Below are positions 25,930-34,310 of a stretch of DNA of 46,855 nt, piece after piece. This stretch comes from an uncultured Acidobacteriia bacterium (GTDB lineage: Bacteria; Acidobacteriota; Terriglobia; Bryobacterales; Bryobacteraceae). Both the position numbers and the translations under genes were made by a program. The notes beneath the pieces are model-generated. The model had not been told where the DNA came from, made no database searches, and saw only the letters and a list, made by a program, of their open reading frames with translations. The number at the start of each line of letters is the position of its first letter. Position 1 is the stretch's first letter. The DNA lies in NCBI GenBank assembly GCA_903909435.1, contig CAIVVT010000125.1, positions 1 through 46,855 on the forward strand, read 5' to 3'.

Positions 25930-27068
25930 AGTCGATCGGAATTGGAATCGTCGGGGCAGGGCACATTTCCGGCGCACATGCGGCTGCCGTGCAAAAGGCC
26001 CAAGGCGTCGAACTTACCGCAGTCTGCGATCCAGACCTTCAACGCGCCCGCGCACTTGCGGAGAGCCATGGCAATCCCAAGGTCTTCGCGTCGCTCGCCG
26101 AGATGCTCGCGTGTAACGACGTCGCGGCCGTGATCATCGCGACACCAAACCACTTGCATCCAGTCCAGGCGATCGATTGCGCGAAGGCAGGCCGACATGT
26201 TCTATGCGAAAAGCCGATTGCTAATTCCCTTGCCGAAGCAAAGGCGGCCGAGGAAGCAGTCTCATCGCGAAATCTCGTGTTTCGATCAGGATTTAACCAG
26301 CGGTTTCTGGCTCAGGTTAAGCTTGCAAAACTCGCGATAGAACGCGGGGTAATCGGCGAAATTCATGGCTTTCGGAGCGTTTTCTCAGGGAAATGGGACA
26401 ACTATTTCGATGGGTCGAATTTCAGGTTCGATCCAAGTCTAAGCGGGGGGACCACGATAAACGACAATTTGATCCACCGCTACGACATGGTTCGGCACCT
26501 GCTCAGCGATGAGTTCACGAGCGTGGTAGCAGACCTCATCCATTCTGTGATTCCCCCAGTCGTTGATGACAATGTAAACCTAATTGTGACCACGAGCCGT
26601 GGGGCGCGAGGCACATTTTCCGCAGATCGCTACTCTCCAGTAATTGCTGACTCGACGGAGCTTTATGGAACGAGAGGTTCCATCCACGTTGTAACCAATG
26701 CCGTTTCACCGTTTCACGCGGTTCCACTAGCGATATTCACGACGCTTCCCGCAGAAGAGATTCCAGCGGAGCTCCGTGACGCGCTGTTTCCACAGGCACG
26801 AGCGAGGAAGATCCCTGGCTGGTCGGGGTGGATGTCCTTCTGGCCACAGCTCAACGATGCCTATGCGGATCAAGTGCAGGAATTTGGGTCAGCGATTCAG
26901 GGCTCCGCGACAGGTTGCATCGGCGCGACAGGTATCGATGGGGTGCGAGCTACAGAGTTGATTCAGGCCGCGTATACGTCACACATAGAACGTCGCTGGG
27001 TAGATCTCCCTCTGCCGGCGAATGCGGTGTATCAAGTACCGACCTACAGTTCGCCGCCTGAGGCCTGA
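25926..27068 (+). CDS. Second Gfo/Idh/MocA-family oxidoreductase
   Basis: A 380-residue cytoplasmic oxidoreductase: GIVGAGHISGAH dinucleotide motif (about 8-18), CEKPIAN (EKP 95-97) and a catalytic D-x3-H (Asp180, His184 in NDNLIHRYD). It overlaps the aldolase gene by four bases and is followed two bases later by a TIM-barrel isomerase. That Gfo/Idh plus isomerase pairing is common for inositol, scyllo-inosose or 3-keto-sugar conversion. It duplicates the theme of the 7294 gene and the two lipoproteins on the other side of the regulator, giving a cytosolic version of the sugar module. Confidence 0.87.
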   Translation: MKSIGIGIVGAGHISGAHAAAVQKAQGVELTAVCDPDLQRARALAESHGNPKVFASLAEMLACNDVAAVIIATPNHLHPVQAIDCAKAGRHVLCEKPIANSLAEAKAAEEAVSSRNLVFRSGFNQRFLAQVKLAKLAIERGVIGEIHGFRSVFSGKWDNYFDGSNFRFDPSLSGGTTINDNLIHRYDMVRHLLSDEFTSVVADLIHSVIPPVVDDNVNLIVTTSRGARGTFSADRYSPVIADSTELYGTRGSIHVVTNAVSPFHAVPLAIFTTLPAEEIPAELRDALFPQARARKIPGWSGWMSFWPQLNDAYADQVQEFGSAIQGSATGCIGATGIDGVRATELIQAAYTSHIERRWVDLPLPANAVYQVPTYSSPPEA

Positions 27069-27070
27069 GG

Positions 27071-27898
27071 ATGACTACAACGAGTGTCTGTTCATCCCAC
27101 CTGCACGCGCTATCCCTCGAGGACGTCGCGACGCTGGCCCAGAGGTGTGGATACGATGGGCTCGATATCTCCGCAGACTTGTTTGCGAAAGGTCCTCCGC
27201 CACACATCGTGATCGATGACTCGGCAGACCTTGTCGCTCGTTCCACGCGTTCGCTCGTGGGCGTGTCTCGGGGCGCCACTTCGCTCAGTGCGAACACCTA
27301 TCTCGTACGCGACGATCCGCAGCAGGCGGCGATAGCCAAGGAGCACGTCCGTTGTGTGATTGATCTCGCCCAAGCGTTGCGGATCCCCTTCGTCCACGTG
27401 TTCACTGGGCGCGCACCTCCAGCGGTGGATTCAGGGGCAGCGTGGCAGCAGTTGGCAGAGGTACTTGGTGCGCTCTGTGAATATGCGAGCACTCGTGGTG
27501 TGCATGTCGGAATCGAGGGCTGTGTCGTTCATTTCGTGCGGTCCCTAGAAGAACACCGACGCCTGTTCGCGATGCTCCCAGGCGTCGACCTTCGGGTGTG
27601 CTTTGACCCTAGCCATCTGTATCTCCACGGCGAGTCCGTGTTCGAGGCTGCAGAGATCCTGTTGGATCGGATCAGCCTCGTGCACGTCAAGGATGCTGCT
27701 GGTACGGCGGATAGCTTTTCTCTGCCTCCACTCGGACAGGGAGACATGCCCTGGCCGGAGATGCTCCATCAACTCCAAGCCCTCGGCTATCGCGGCGGAT
27801 ACGCGCTCGAATACGAGGGCCGTGGCTATGGCTGGCGCGAGGACGACGAGATGATCTTGCTGTCCGGGAGGAAGTTTCTGAGGGAGCACGGAATTTAG
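27071..27898 (+). CDS. Cytosolic TIM-barrel sugar isomerase/epimerase
   Basis: A 275-residue AP-endonuclease-2-fold protein without signal peptide. Metal-binding residues appear as GIEGC, CFDPSHL, VHVKDA and LEYEG in the canonical order. It lies two bases after Gfo/Idh. Members include hydroxypyruvate isomerase, tagatose/psicose epimerases and glycoside-cleaving relatives. Unlike the two proteins encoded at 3939 and 8561 it is not exported. A 53-base gap with a GAGGG ribosome-binding site leads to the cupin. Confidence 0.83.
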   Translation: MTTTSVCSSHLHALSLEDVATLAQRCGYDGLDISADLFAKGPPPHIVIDDSADLVARSTRSLVGVSRGATSLSANTYLVRDDPQQAAIAKEHVRCVIDLAQALRIPFVHVFTGRAPPAVDSGAAWQQLAEVLGALCEYASTRGVHVGIEGCVVHFVRSLEEHRRLFAMLPGVDLRVCFDPSHLYLHGESVFEAAEILLDRISLVHVKDAAGTADSFSLPPLGQGDMPWPEMLHQLQALGYRGGYALEYEGRGYGWREDDEMILLSGRKFLREHGI

Positions 27899-27950
27899 AG
27901 CTGGCGATGTCTGGTTATGGCGTACGTTAAATAACACCACCGAGGGTCCC

Positions 27951-28328
27951 ATGGACGTCCGATCGATCGAAGGCGTTGCGCCCACGCTAGAGCATGCGGA
28001 AACGACGCGGGTTTGGTGGTTGATTCAGCCCCGGGAAATGCGTGAGGAGACGATCGGGGGGCATCTGGAACTCGTTTCGGAGTTCGAGATCGAAGGCGGC
28101 GGGGCGGTGGATCCGCACCAGCATTCAACCTACGAGTTTTACTACGTGATCAGTGGCCGTGGAATCATGACCATTGGAAGTGAAATGCGCGAAATTCGCC
28201 AGGGGGACCTGGTGAAGATTCCTCCTGATACGGTGCACAGCCTGGCGCCAGTGAGTGCGAACGCCTCCATTCGATGCCTCGCATTTGCAGTGGGCGTCAG
28301 TGGAGCCCCCCTCATTGACTACACTTGA
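27951..28328 (+). CDS. Small cupin-domain protein
   Basis: A 125-residue single-cupin protein with the metal motif PHQHSTYEFYYV (two His plus Glu) and a later DTVHSL histidine. Such small cupins act as sugar or keto-acid isomerases, dioxygenase-like enzymes or ligand binders. Beside Gfo/Idh and an isomerase, sugar tautomerisation is the likeliest guess, but no reaction can be assigned. GAGGG four bases before ATG supports this start. Confidence 0.8.
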   Translation: MDVRSIEGVAPTLEHAETTRVWWLIQPREMREETIGGHLELVSEFEIEGGGAVDPHQHSTYEFYYVISGRGIMTIGSEMREIRQGDLVKIPPDTVHSLAPVSANASIRCLAFAVGVSGAPLIDYT

Positions 28329-28364
28329 TGGCCGTACATCGACTAGCGGATCCGAAGGGAAGCC

Positions 28365-29384
28365 ATGATTGATCCTTATATTTACGTCGGCCTTGCTGGC
28401 GATACCGATCCCGGGCGATTCCTGAGCGCGGGCCTATTCCGCCGGACCGCGGCATCCGACAGATGGGAATCCCTAGCTTCGCGCTTCGACGAAGCCGTGG
28501 AAGTACGTTGCATCTTGACTGACGCGCGCCGGCCGGGATTCCTGCTGATAGGAACGCAACGTGGAGTCCTTGCAAGCGAGGATCATGGCGAGCATTGGCG
28601 GCTACTTCATTCACCGCGCTCCAGTCGCGCCGTTTGGTCGCTCGCGCGCCTCCCAGGCGAAGCTGGCGCACTCGTTGCCGGGTACGAACCGTGTGCGCTG
28701 TATTTCAGCCAGGATAGTGGGGCCTCCTGGACGGGCGGCGCCGTAAATGTCCGGCATCCAGACATCACGGCTGCAGGCCATGTGCCGAAGCGTGTGACAG
28801 GCATTGCCGGGTGTGAATTCGACCGAGACTGCCTTTACGCGACGCTTGAGGTGGGTGGACTACTCAGGAGCGACGACGGTGGACAGACCTGGCGGAGCAT
28901 CATTGACGGCGTCTATGTAGCCGATGACGCTCTTGATCTGCACGCAGTCGTTGCGGATGCGCGACAGCCACGGTCGGTGACGGTGGCAACGCGGGTCGGG
29001 CTTTTTCGATCCGGGGACTGTGGCGAGCACTGGCGCAAGTTGCCGGTACCGGTTCAAACAGACCGTGGAGTGTATTGCCGAAGTTTTGCATGTGCCCCAG
29101 ACGACCCAGCCACTCTCTACCTAGGAGCGGGCGACGGCTTCGAGGGTGACAATGGCGTTTTTCTCATCAGCCGTGATGATGGTGAGACTTGGGATGCCCC
29201 GCAGCATCCAGTGGTGCTCAAGAGTGCGGTGTTTGCTATCGCCACCGACGTAAGGCAGCCGTCGCGCGTGGCGTTCGCGAGCAAATATGGCGATGTGCTG
29301 CTTTCCGAGGACCGTGGACATACGTGGGCATCACTCCCGCTTCCGCGCGGTGTCGGACATGTGTTTTCTCTGGCGTTGGGTTAA
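28365..29384 (+). CDS. Six-Asp-box beta-propeller protein without signal peptide
   Basis: A 339-residue all-beta protein built from repeats. Six Asp-box (S-x-D-x-G-x-x-W) motifs are visible, at about 71-78, 115-122, 169-176, 216-223, 269-276 and 314-321, spaced roughly 42 to 54 residues apart, consistent with a propeller of the sialidase/BNR or photosystem-assembly-factor type. Most Asp-box propellers are secreted; this one shows no Sec or Tat signal. No sialidase-type arginine triad is evident to me, so enzyme activity is unproven. Located between a cupin and an amidase, it may be a sugar-binding or hydrolase component of the pathway. Confidence 0.8.
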   Translation: MIDPYIYVGLAGDTDPGRFLSAGLFRRTAASDRWESLASRFDEAVEVRCILTDARRPGFLLIGTQRGVLASEDHGEHWRLLHSPRSSRAVWSLARLPGEAGALVAGYEPCALYFSQDSGASWTGGAVNVRHPDITAAGHVPKRVTGIAGCEFDRDCLYATLEVGGLLRSDDGGQTWRSIIDGVYVADDALDLHAVVADARQPRSVTVATRVGLFRSGDCGEHWRKLPVPVQTDRGVYCRSFACAPDDPATLYLGAGDGFEGDNGVFLISRDDGETWDAPQHPVVLKSAVFAIATDVRQPSRVAFASKYGDVLLSEDRGHTWASLPLPRGVGHVFSLALG

Positions 29385-29404
29385 CCGTTGGGTGGGGATT
29401 CAAG

Positions 29405-30946
29405 ATGCAAAACACGGATGAACTGGCCTACTGGAATGCGCTGGACATTGCGGGGGCGATCCGGGCACGAAAGCTGTCCACCCTCGAGGTAGTCGACCAC
29501 TTCATTACGCGCATCGAGCGCCACAACCCGGCGCTTAACGCAGTGATTGCCGAGGGCTTTGAGGAAGCCCGTGCTAGCGCTAAGGCTGCCGATCGTCGAA
29601 GTGCGAGTGGTGATGCGACGGGACCGCTTCACGGCGTGCCCGTGCTGATGAAGGACTGTCTAGACTTCAAGACAGGCTGGCGAAATACGTTTGGCGGTGT
29701 CCGTGCGCTCAAGGATTATGTCGCCAGCTACTACACTACGTTCCCGGAGCGCATGGAGCGTGCTGGTGCGATTATTCTTGGCAAGACTAATTCCCCGGTA
29801 TTTGGCTTCCGTGGCACATGTGACAACTATTTGTTTGGGCCAACCTGCAATCCATTTGATCTCACTCGCAATTCTGGCGGATCCTCCGGCGGAAGTGCGG
29901 CAGCGGTAGCCGCCGGTTTCGTCCCCATCGCGGGAGGGGGGGATGGGGGTGGCTCGATCCGCATACCGGCCGCGTGGTGTAACGTCTTCGGCTACAAGCA
30001 GTCATTCGGTCTGGTACCGCTTCGACTGGAGCCCAACCTGTTCGGTGGTACGCACCCATTCCTGTTCGAAGGACCGATCACACGATCAGTGGCTGACGCG
30101 GCGCTCACCCTGAATGTATTAGCCGGTAAAGGCGCCTGCGACCCATTCAGCTATGACGCGAGTTGTGATTTCGTCGCTGCGTCCTCACGCTCTATCGCCG
30201 GCCTGAAGGTGGGTTTCAGCGCGGATTTTGGCATCTTTCCGGTTGACCCGGAGATTCAGGCGATTGCCCGTAATGCTGCCTTCTCGCTAGTGGATGCAGG
30301 AGCAGATGTCGAAGAAATTCGAGTATGTTTCGACCGGTCACAGCAGGAGCTCAGCGACCTTTGGTGTCGGCTGATCATTCCAAACTCGGTGCTCGGACTG
30401 GAGCTGCTGAAGGAGCAGGGGTACGACGTGTCGGCCGACCATCCGGAGGATCTTCCGCCGGAACTTCGTTGCTGGTTGGATAGGATGCGCTCGCGTACAG
30501 CTGTCGAATACATGCGTGACCAGATCATCCGATCCGGTGTGCATGCATCCATTGAACGAGTGTTCGAGAAGTATGACGTGCTCATCACGCCAACGCTCGC
30601 ATGTTTGCCAGTCAGCAACGCCCAGGACGGCAATACAGTTGGGCCGTCAGAGGTTGCGGGCGAAGCCGTCGACCCGCTGATCGGCTGGTGCCTCACGTAT
30701 CCGATTAATTTCACTGGGCACCCCGCAGCGTCGGCGCCAGCCGGTCTGTCCGCTTCGGGTTTGCCGGTAGGCGTCCAGATCATTGGCCGGCGCTTCGACG
30801 ATGCTAGCGTATTTGCCACGAGTGGTGCCCTCGAGCGCATCCGGCCGTGGAATACTGCGTTTGATAGAGTACAGCGGGTTCTTGAGGAGGCGCCCGCGGT
30901 GTCCGGATATGGCAGAACCCCGCTCTTGAATGTGCGGACCAGTTGA
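29405..30946 (+). CDS. Amidase-signature-family enzyme
   Basis: A 513-residue amidase. The Ser-cisSer-Lys triad elements are present: Lys83 (VLMKDC), the GGSSGGS loop (158-164) and the nucleophile Ser184 in [17 protein letters not shown] 29405 is chosen over an upstream ATG inside the propeller gene because it starts the family's normal N-terminus. It hydrolyses a carboxamide, releasing ammonia or an amine, in the cytoplasm. After HyuAB ring opening, removal of a carbamoyl or amide nitrogen is a sensible role (inference). The stop at 30944-30946 is followed closely by the GH84 gene. Confidence 0.9.
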   Translation: MQNTDELAYWNALDIAGAIRARKLSTLEVVDHFITRIERHNPALNAVIAEGFEEARASAKAADRRSASGDATGPLHGVPVLMKDCLDFKTGWRNTFGGVRALKDYVASYYTTFPERMERAGAIILGKTNSPVFGFRGTCDNYLFGPTCNPFDLTRNSGGSSGGSAAAVAAGFVPIAGGGDGGGSIRIPAAWCNVFGYKQSFGLVPLRLEPNLFGGTHPFLFEGPITRSVADAALTLNVLAGKGACDPFSYDASCDFVAASSRSIAGLKVGFSADFGIFPVDPEIQAIARNAAFSLVDAGADVEEIRVCFDRSQQELSDLWCRLIIPNSVLGLELLKEQGYDVSADHPEDLPPELRCWLDRMRSRTAVEYMRDQIIRSGVHASIERVFEKYDVLITPTLACLPVSNAQDGNTVGPSEVAGEAVDPLIGWCLTYPINFTGHPAASAPAGLSASGLPVGVQIIGRRFDDASVFATSGALERIRPWNTAFDRVQRVLEEAPAVSGYGRTPLLNVRTS

Positions 30947-30953
30947 GGTCATC

Positions 30954-32048
30954 GTGGCGACCAAAGTCCAGCCGTTCTTCAATGGAATCATCGAGGGATT
31001 CTTTGGAATCCCGTGGGACTGGTCGGCACGGCTTGCTGCCGTCGATTTCCTTGGGACGACTGCCGATTCCTTCTACATTTATGCCCCGAAGGCGGACGCG
31101 TTTCTCCGGCGCCGGTGGCGCGAGCCATATCCGGACAGCGTCACGTCCCATCTGCGTGAGCTCTCGGAGCGCTGCCGATCCCGCGGCGTAGCATTCGGCG
31201 TTGGTCTTACACCGTATGAGATTTACCTCAATTACGACCAGCCAGCGCGAGAAGCACTAAATCGAAAGGTCGTGGAGCTCAATGCGCTGGGCGTGACCTG
31301 GCTAGCGGTGCTATTTGACGACATGCGCGGGGATTTCGAAGGCAGCGCTGAGTTGCAAGCGCGTGTGCTTGCCGATATTGCCGGATGGACTACAGCAGAT
31401 CGACTGATGCTTTGTCCGACCTACTATTCGTCGGACCCGCTACTCGAGAAGGTGTTCGGGCGCATGCCGCCTGGGTACCTTGAGGACCTTACGAGGATCA
31501 TCGATCCACGCGTTGACGTCTTCTGGACTGGGGAAAAGGTGATTTCCGGAAGCTACACGGCTGCGCATCTTGATGCCGTCAATCGTCAGCTCGGTCGAAA
31601 ACCCTTTATTTGGGACAATTCAGGATCCAACGATGCTCGTTCGAGAACAGAGCGGCTGTTCCTGAACCCTGCGAGCTCCGGCTGGACGCTTCCACGCGAC
31701 CTCGCATCCGGCGTCGCGTTCAATCTCATGAACGAGCCCTATCTTTCGCTGCTTTCACTGCGAGTCTACCTTGGACTGCTTTTGCGCGCGAATACAAGCA
31801 AGAAGCCCCTCGACTCCGCAGCGCTATTTCGAAGTACCTGCCTTGAAGTGGCAGGTGCGAATGTCGGCGGGCTGATTGTTAGGGACGCGGCGCGCTTTAA
31901 TAGTGACGGTCGGATCGGTTCCGCAGATGGGCAGCGGAATAATGTTCTGGAAGATTATGAAGCCCATGAGCAGGAGTTCCACGCGAGAGATGTCTGTAAC
32001 TGGTTGCGGGGCAAGTACGTGTTTGATCCGGCATGTCTGACGATCTGA
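30954..32048 (+). CDS. GH84-family beta-N-acetylhexosaminidase (O-GlcNAcase-like)
   Basis: A 364-residue GH84 catalytic domain: FNGIIEGFFGIPWDWSAR at the start, YIYAPKAD, the adjacent catalytic aspartates Asp122-Asp123 (VLFDDMRGDF) and the substrate-contact WDNSGSND region. GH84 enzymes cleave beta-linked GlcNAc by substrate-assisted catalysis and need the 2-acetamido group. GTG 30954 is preferred over an ATG eight codons upstream, because GAGG lies five bases before it. There is no signal peptide, so it should act on an imported glycoside, while the GH20 enzyme encoded at 44220 appears exported. It is a bare domain without carbohydrate-binding modules. Confidence 0.9.
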   Translation: MATKVQPFFNGIIEGFFGIPWDWSARLAAVDFLGTTADSFYIYAPKADAFLRRRWREPYPDSVTSHLRELSERCRSRGVAFGVGLTPYEIYLNYDQPAREALNRKVVELNALGVTWLAVLFDDMRGDFEGSAELQARVLADIAGWTTADRLMLCPTYYSSDPLLEKVFGRMPPGYLEDLTRIIDPRVDVFWTGEKVISGSYTAAHLDAVNRQLGRKPFIWDNSGSNDARSRTERLFLNPASSGWTLPRDLASGVAFNLMNEPYLSLLSLRVYLGLLLRANTSKKPLDSAALFRSTCLEVAGANVGGLIVRDAARFNSDGRIGSADGQRNNVLEDYEAHEQEFHARDVCNWLRGKYVFDPACLTI

Positions 32049-32057
32049 GGAGCCTTG

Positions 32058-34259
32058 ATGCAGCGCTCCTCACGTTCTTGCCTGTCGAAGCTTCTTCCGA
32101 TCGTTTGGATTCTGGCAGCGCTGTTGGTGGAGGCATGCTCAGATCTTCGTGGTCGTAGATCCACAGACTGGCCTGCCGCGAGCGGCGGCCCGGGAGGTCA
32201 AAGGTATTCAGCGCTAGGCCAAATCAACCGGACCAACGTGCAGCGCCTACGTGCGGCGTGGACGTTCGAGATGGCCGAAAGGGGGGATCCGGAGACCACA
32301 CCGATCATCGTAGACGGAACGCTGTTTGCTTATACGCCTGAACTCGCGGTCATCGCTCTCGACGCCCGGACGGGGCACCTCATTTGGCGTTTCAGTCCTG
32401 AGCGCGCGACTGGTGCGCCGAGAGTAGCGGTTCCGACGGGCCCATCGCGCGGTCTTGCCTACTGGAGTAGGGGGCGTGAGCGTCGACTGCTCGCGGGGAT
32501 TCGGGACCGTTTGTACGCCCTTGATCCAGACACGGGGCAACTGATTGATTCTTTTGGTAGCGGTGGGTCGATCGATCTTCGGTCTGGCCTGCGTGGCGAT
32601 GGGGCGGGCCATAGCGTCTTCATGACGTCGCCCGGGATCATCTACGATGATCTAATAATCGTGGGCTTTCGTACTCTAGAAACCCACCCTGCACCTCCCG
32701 GCGACATTCGCGCCTTTGATGTCGTTACCGGGAAGCTACGCTGGTCGTTTCACACCATTCCGCATCCTGGCGAGGCGGGTTACGAGACCTGGCCGACTAC
32801 GGCGTGGCAATACGCGGGGGCAGCAAACAATTGGGTGGGCTTTGCACTCGATGAGCAACGCGGCATCGTCTACGCCCCGACGGGTTCCGCAGTCTACGAC
32901 TTCTATGGCGGCGACAGGCCTGGCGACAATCTCTACGCGAACACGCTACTTGCGCTGGACGCCCGGACTGGCCGACGCCTGTGGCACTTTCAAGGAGTGC
33001 ATCACGATCTCTGGGATCGTGACTTCGCGTCTCCGCCCACCCTCGTTTCCGTATCTCGGGGTGGCAAGCAGATCGATGCAGTCGCGAAGCTCACCAAGCA
33101 GGGCTTCCTGTTCCTGCTAAATCGCGTCGATGGATCGCCACTGTTCCCAATTGCTGAGATGCCGGTTCGATCCAGCGAGGTTCCGGGGGAGGAAAGTTCG
33201 CCCACTCAACCGGCCCCGGCGCTACCGGCTCCCTTTGCTCGGCAGCGGCTGACACGGGACGAACTCACCCAGCGAACACCAGGTGCCCATGACTGGGCAC
33301 TTGCGCAATTCGCGCGCTTTCGTAGCGAGGGCCCCTACACACCGTTCGGGCTCGACCGGCCGACGGTGCTGATGCCGGGATTCGATGGGGGCGCAGAGTG
33401 GGGAGGTGCAGCAGTCGATCCCAAAAGTGCTGTTCTTTACGTAAATTCGAATGATATCGCCTGGACCGGCCAACTCGCTGAAACCGCACTAAATTTGGGC
33501 GAGGGGGCCACGACATATATGACGCAATGTGCGATGTGCCACGGCGTCGATCGGAGAGGCGCTCCCCCTGAGTTCCCCTCTCTTTCAAACCTATCGAGTC
33601 GTCTCTCCGTCAGTGACATCACGGCTGTCATCAACGGTGGACGAGGTCGAATGCCGCCATTTCCGAATCTGGAAGTGGGGCTCCTGGAGAATCTGGTCTC
33701 GTTCCTGTTGGCTGGAACTGACCCGGCACGGGCCGCCGCGCCTGGACCTGACAGCGGACGCCACGATGCCCCTCCGGTCTTGCCGGGGGTTACCACTCTC
33801 GTCGCCGCAGGTGCCGAGGGGCGCAACGAACGGTACGCCTTTACCGGATACAAAAAGTTTCTCGACCCAGACGGATACCCGGCGGTGGCCCCACCATGGG
33901 GAACGTTGAACGCAATCGATCTCAACACCGGACAATATTTGTGGACTGTTCAACTTGGCTACTACCCTGAGCTGGCCGCACAGGGTCTTGACGCGACGGG
34001 GACCGAGAACTACGGCGGACCGATCGTGACGGCGGGCGGCTTGGTGTTCATCGCGGCGACGATCTATGACCGGAAGTTTCGAGCCTTCGATAGTGCATCG
34101 GGTTTGTTGCTATGGGAGCACGATCTTCCCTATGCAGGAACAGCAACCCCAGCCACATACATGGTGGACGGGCGCCAGTACATCGTAGTTTGCACAAACG
34201 CGACACGCGATCGGCGGGCTCGTCAAGGCTCGGCGTATGTAGCGTTCGCCTTGCCTTAG
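32058..34259 (+). CDS. Lipid-anchored PQQ-dependent dehydrogenase with internal cytochrome c
   Basis: A 733-residue quinoprotein. A lipoprotein signal ends at LLVEAC (Cys27). The eight-bladed PQQ propeller starts at about residue 35 and carries HHDLWDRD (active-site Asp near 317-322). A cytochrome c domain is inserted at about 485-555: CAMCH (Cys491, Cys494, His495) with Met532 (RGRMPPFP) as probable sixth ligand. The propeller then resumes (GPIVTAGGLVFIAATIYD). ATG 32058 has GAGGAG five bases upstream. It oxidises an alcohol, sugar or aldehyde in the periplasm and passes electrons to the respiratory chain; it needs PQQ, whose synthesis genes are not in this window. Confidence 0.88.
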   Translation: MQRSSRSCLSKLLPIVWILAALLVEACSDLRGRRSTDWPAASGGPGGQRYSALGQINRTNVQRLRAAWTFEMAERGDPETTPIIVDGTLFAYTPELAVIALDARTGHLIWRFSPERATGAPRVAVPTGPSRGLAYWSRGRERRLLAGIRDRLYALDPDTGQLIDSFGSGGSIDLRSGLRGDGAGHSVFMTSPGIIYDDLIIVGFRTLETHPAPPGDIRAFDVVTGKLRWSFHTIPHPGEAGYETWPTTAWQYAGAANNWVGFALDEQRGIVYAPTGSAVYDFYGGDRPGDNLYANTLLALDARTGRRLWHFQGVHHDLWDRDFASPPTLVSVSRGGKQIDAVAKLTKQGFLFLLNRVDGSPLFPIAEMPVRSSEVPGEESSPTQPAPALPAPFARQRLTRDELTQRTPGAHDWALAQFARFRSEGPYTPFGLDRPTVLMPGFDGGAEWGGAAVDPKSAVLYVNSNDIAWTGQLAETALNLGEGATTYMTQCAMCHGVDRRGAPPEFPSLSNLSSRLSVSDITAVINGGRGRMPPFPNLEVGLLENLVSFLLAGTDPARAAAPGPDSGRHDAPPVLPGVTTLVAAGAEGRNERYAFTGYKKFLDPDGYPAVAPPWGTLNAIDLNTGQYLWTVQLGYYPELAAQGLDATGTENYGGPIVTAGGLVFIAATIYDRKFRAFDSASGLLLWEHDLPYAGTATPATYMVDGRQYIVVCTNATRDRRARQGSAYVAFALP

Positions 34260-34310
34260 CTGAATGGACGATATCGTTTCGGCAGTTCTCGTCAACCAGC
34301 GAGTTTCCCC

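Noticed and set aside
27921-27932. CGTACGTTAAAT before the cupin as a sixth operator
   Set aside because: Only about half the motif fits and the site lies inside the operon; chance is likely.
29189-29404. N-terminal extension of the amidase frame
   Set aside because: It lies inside the propeller gene and has no amidase-like sequence; ATG 29405 gives the normal N-terminus.
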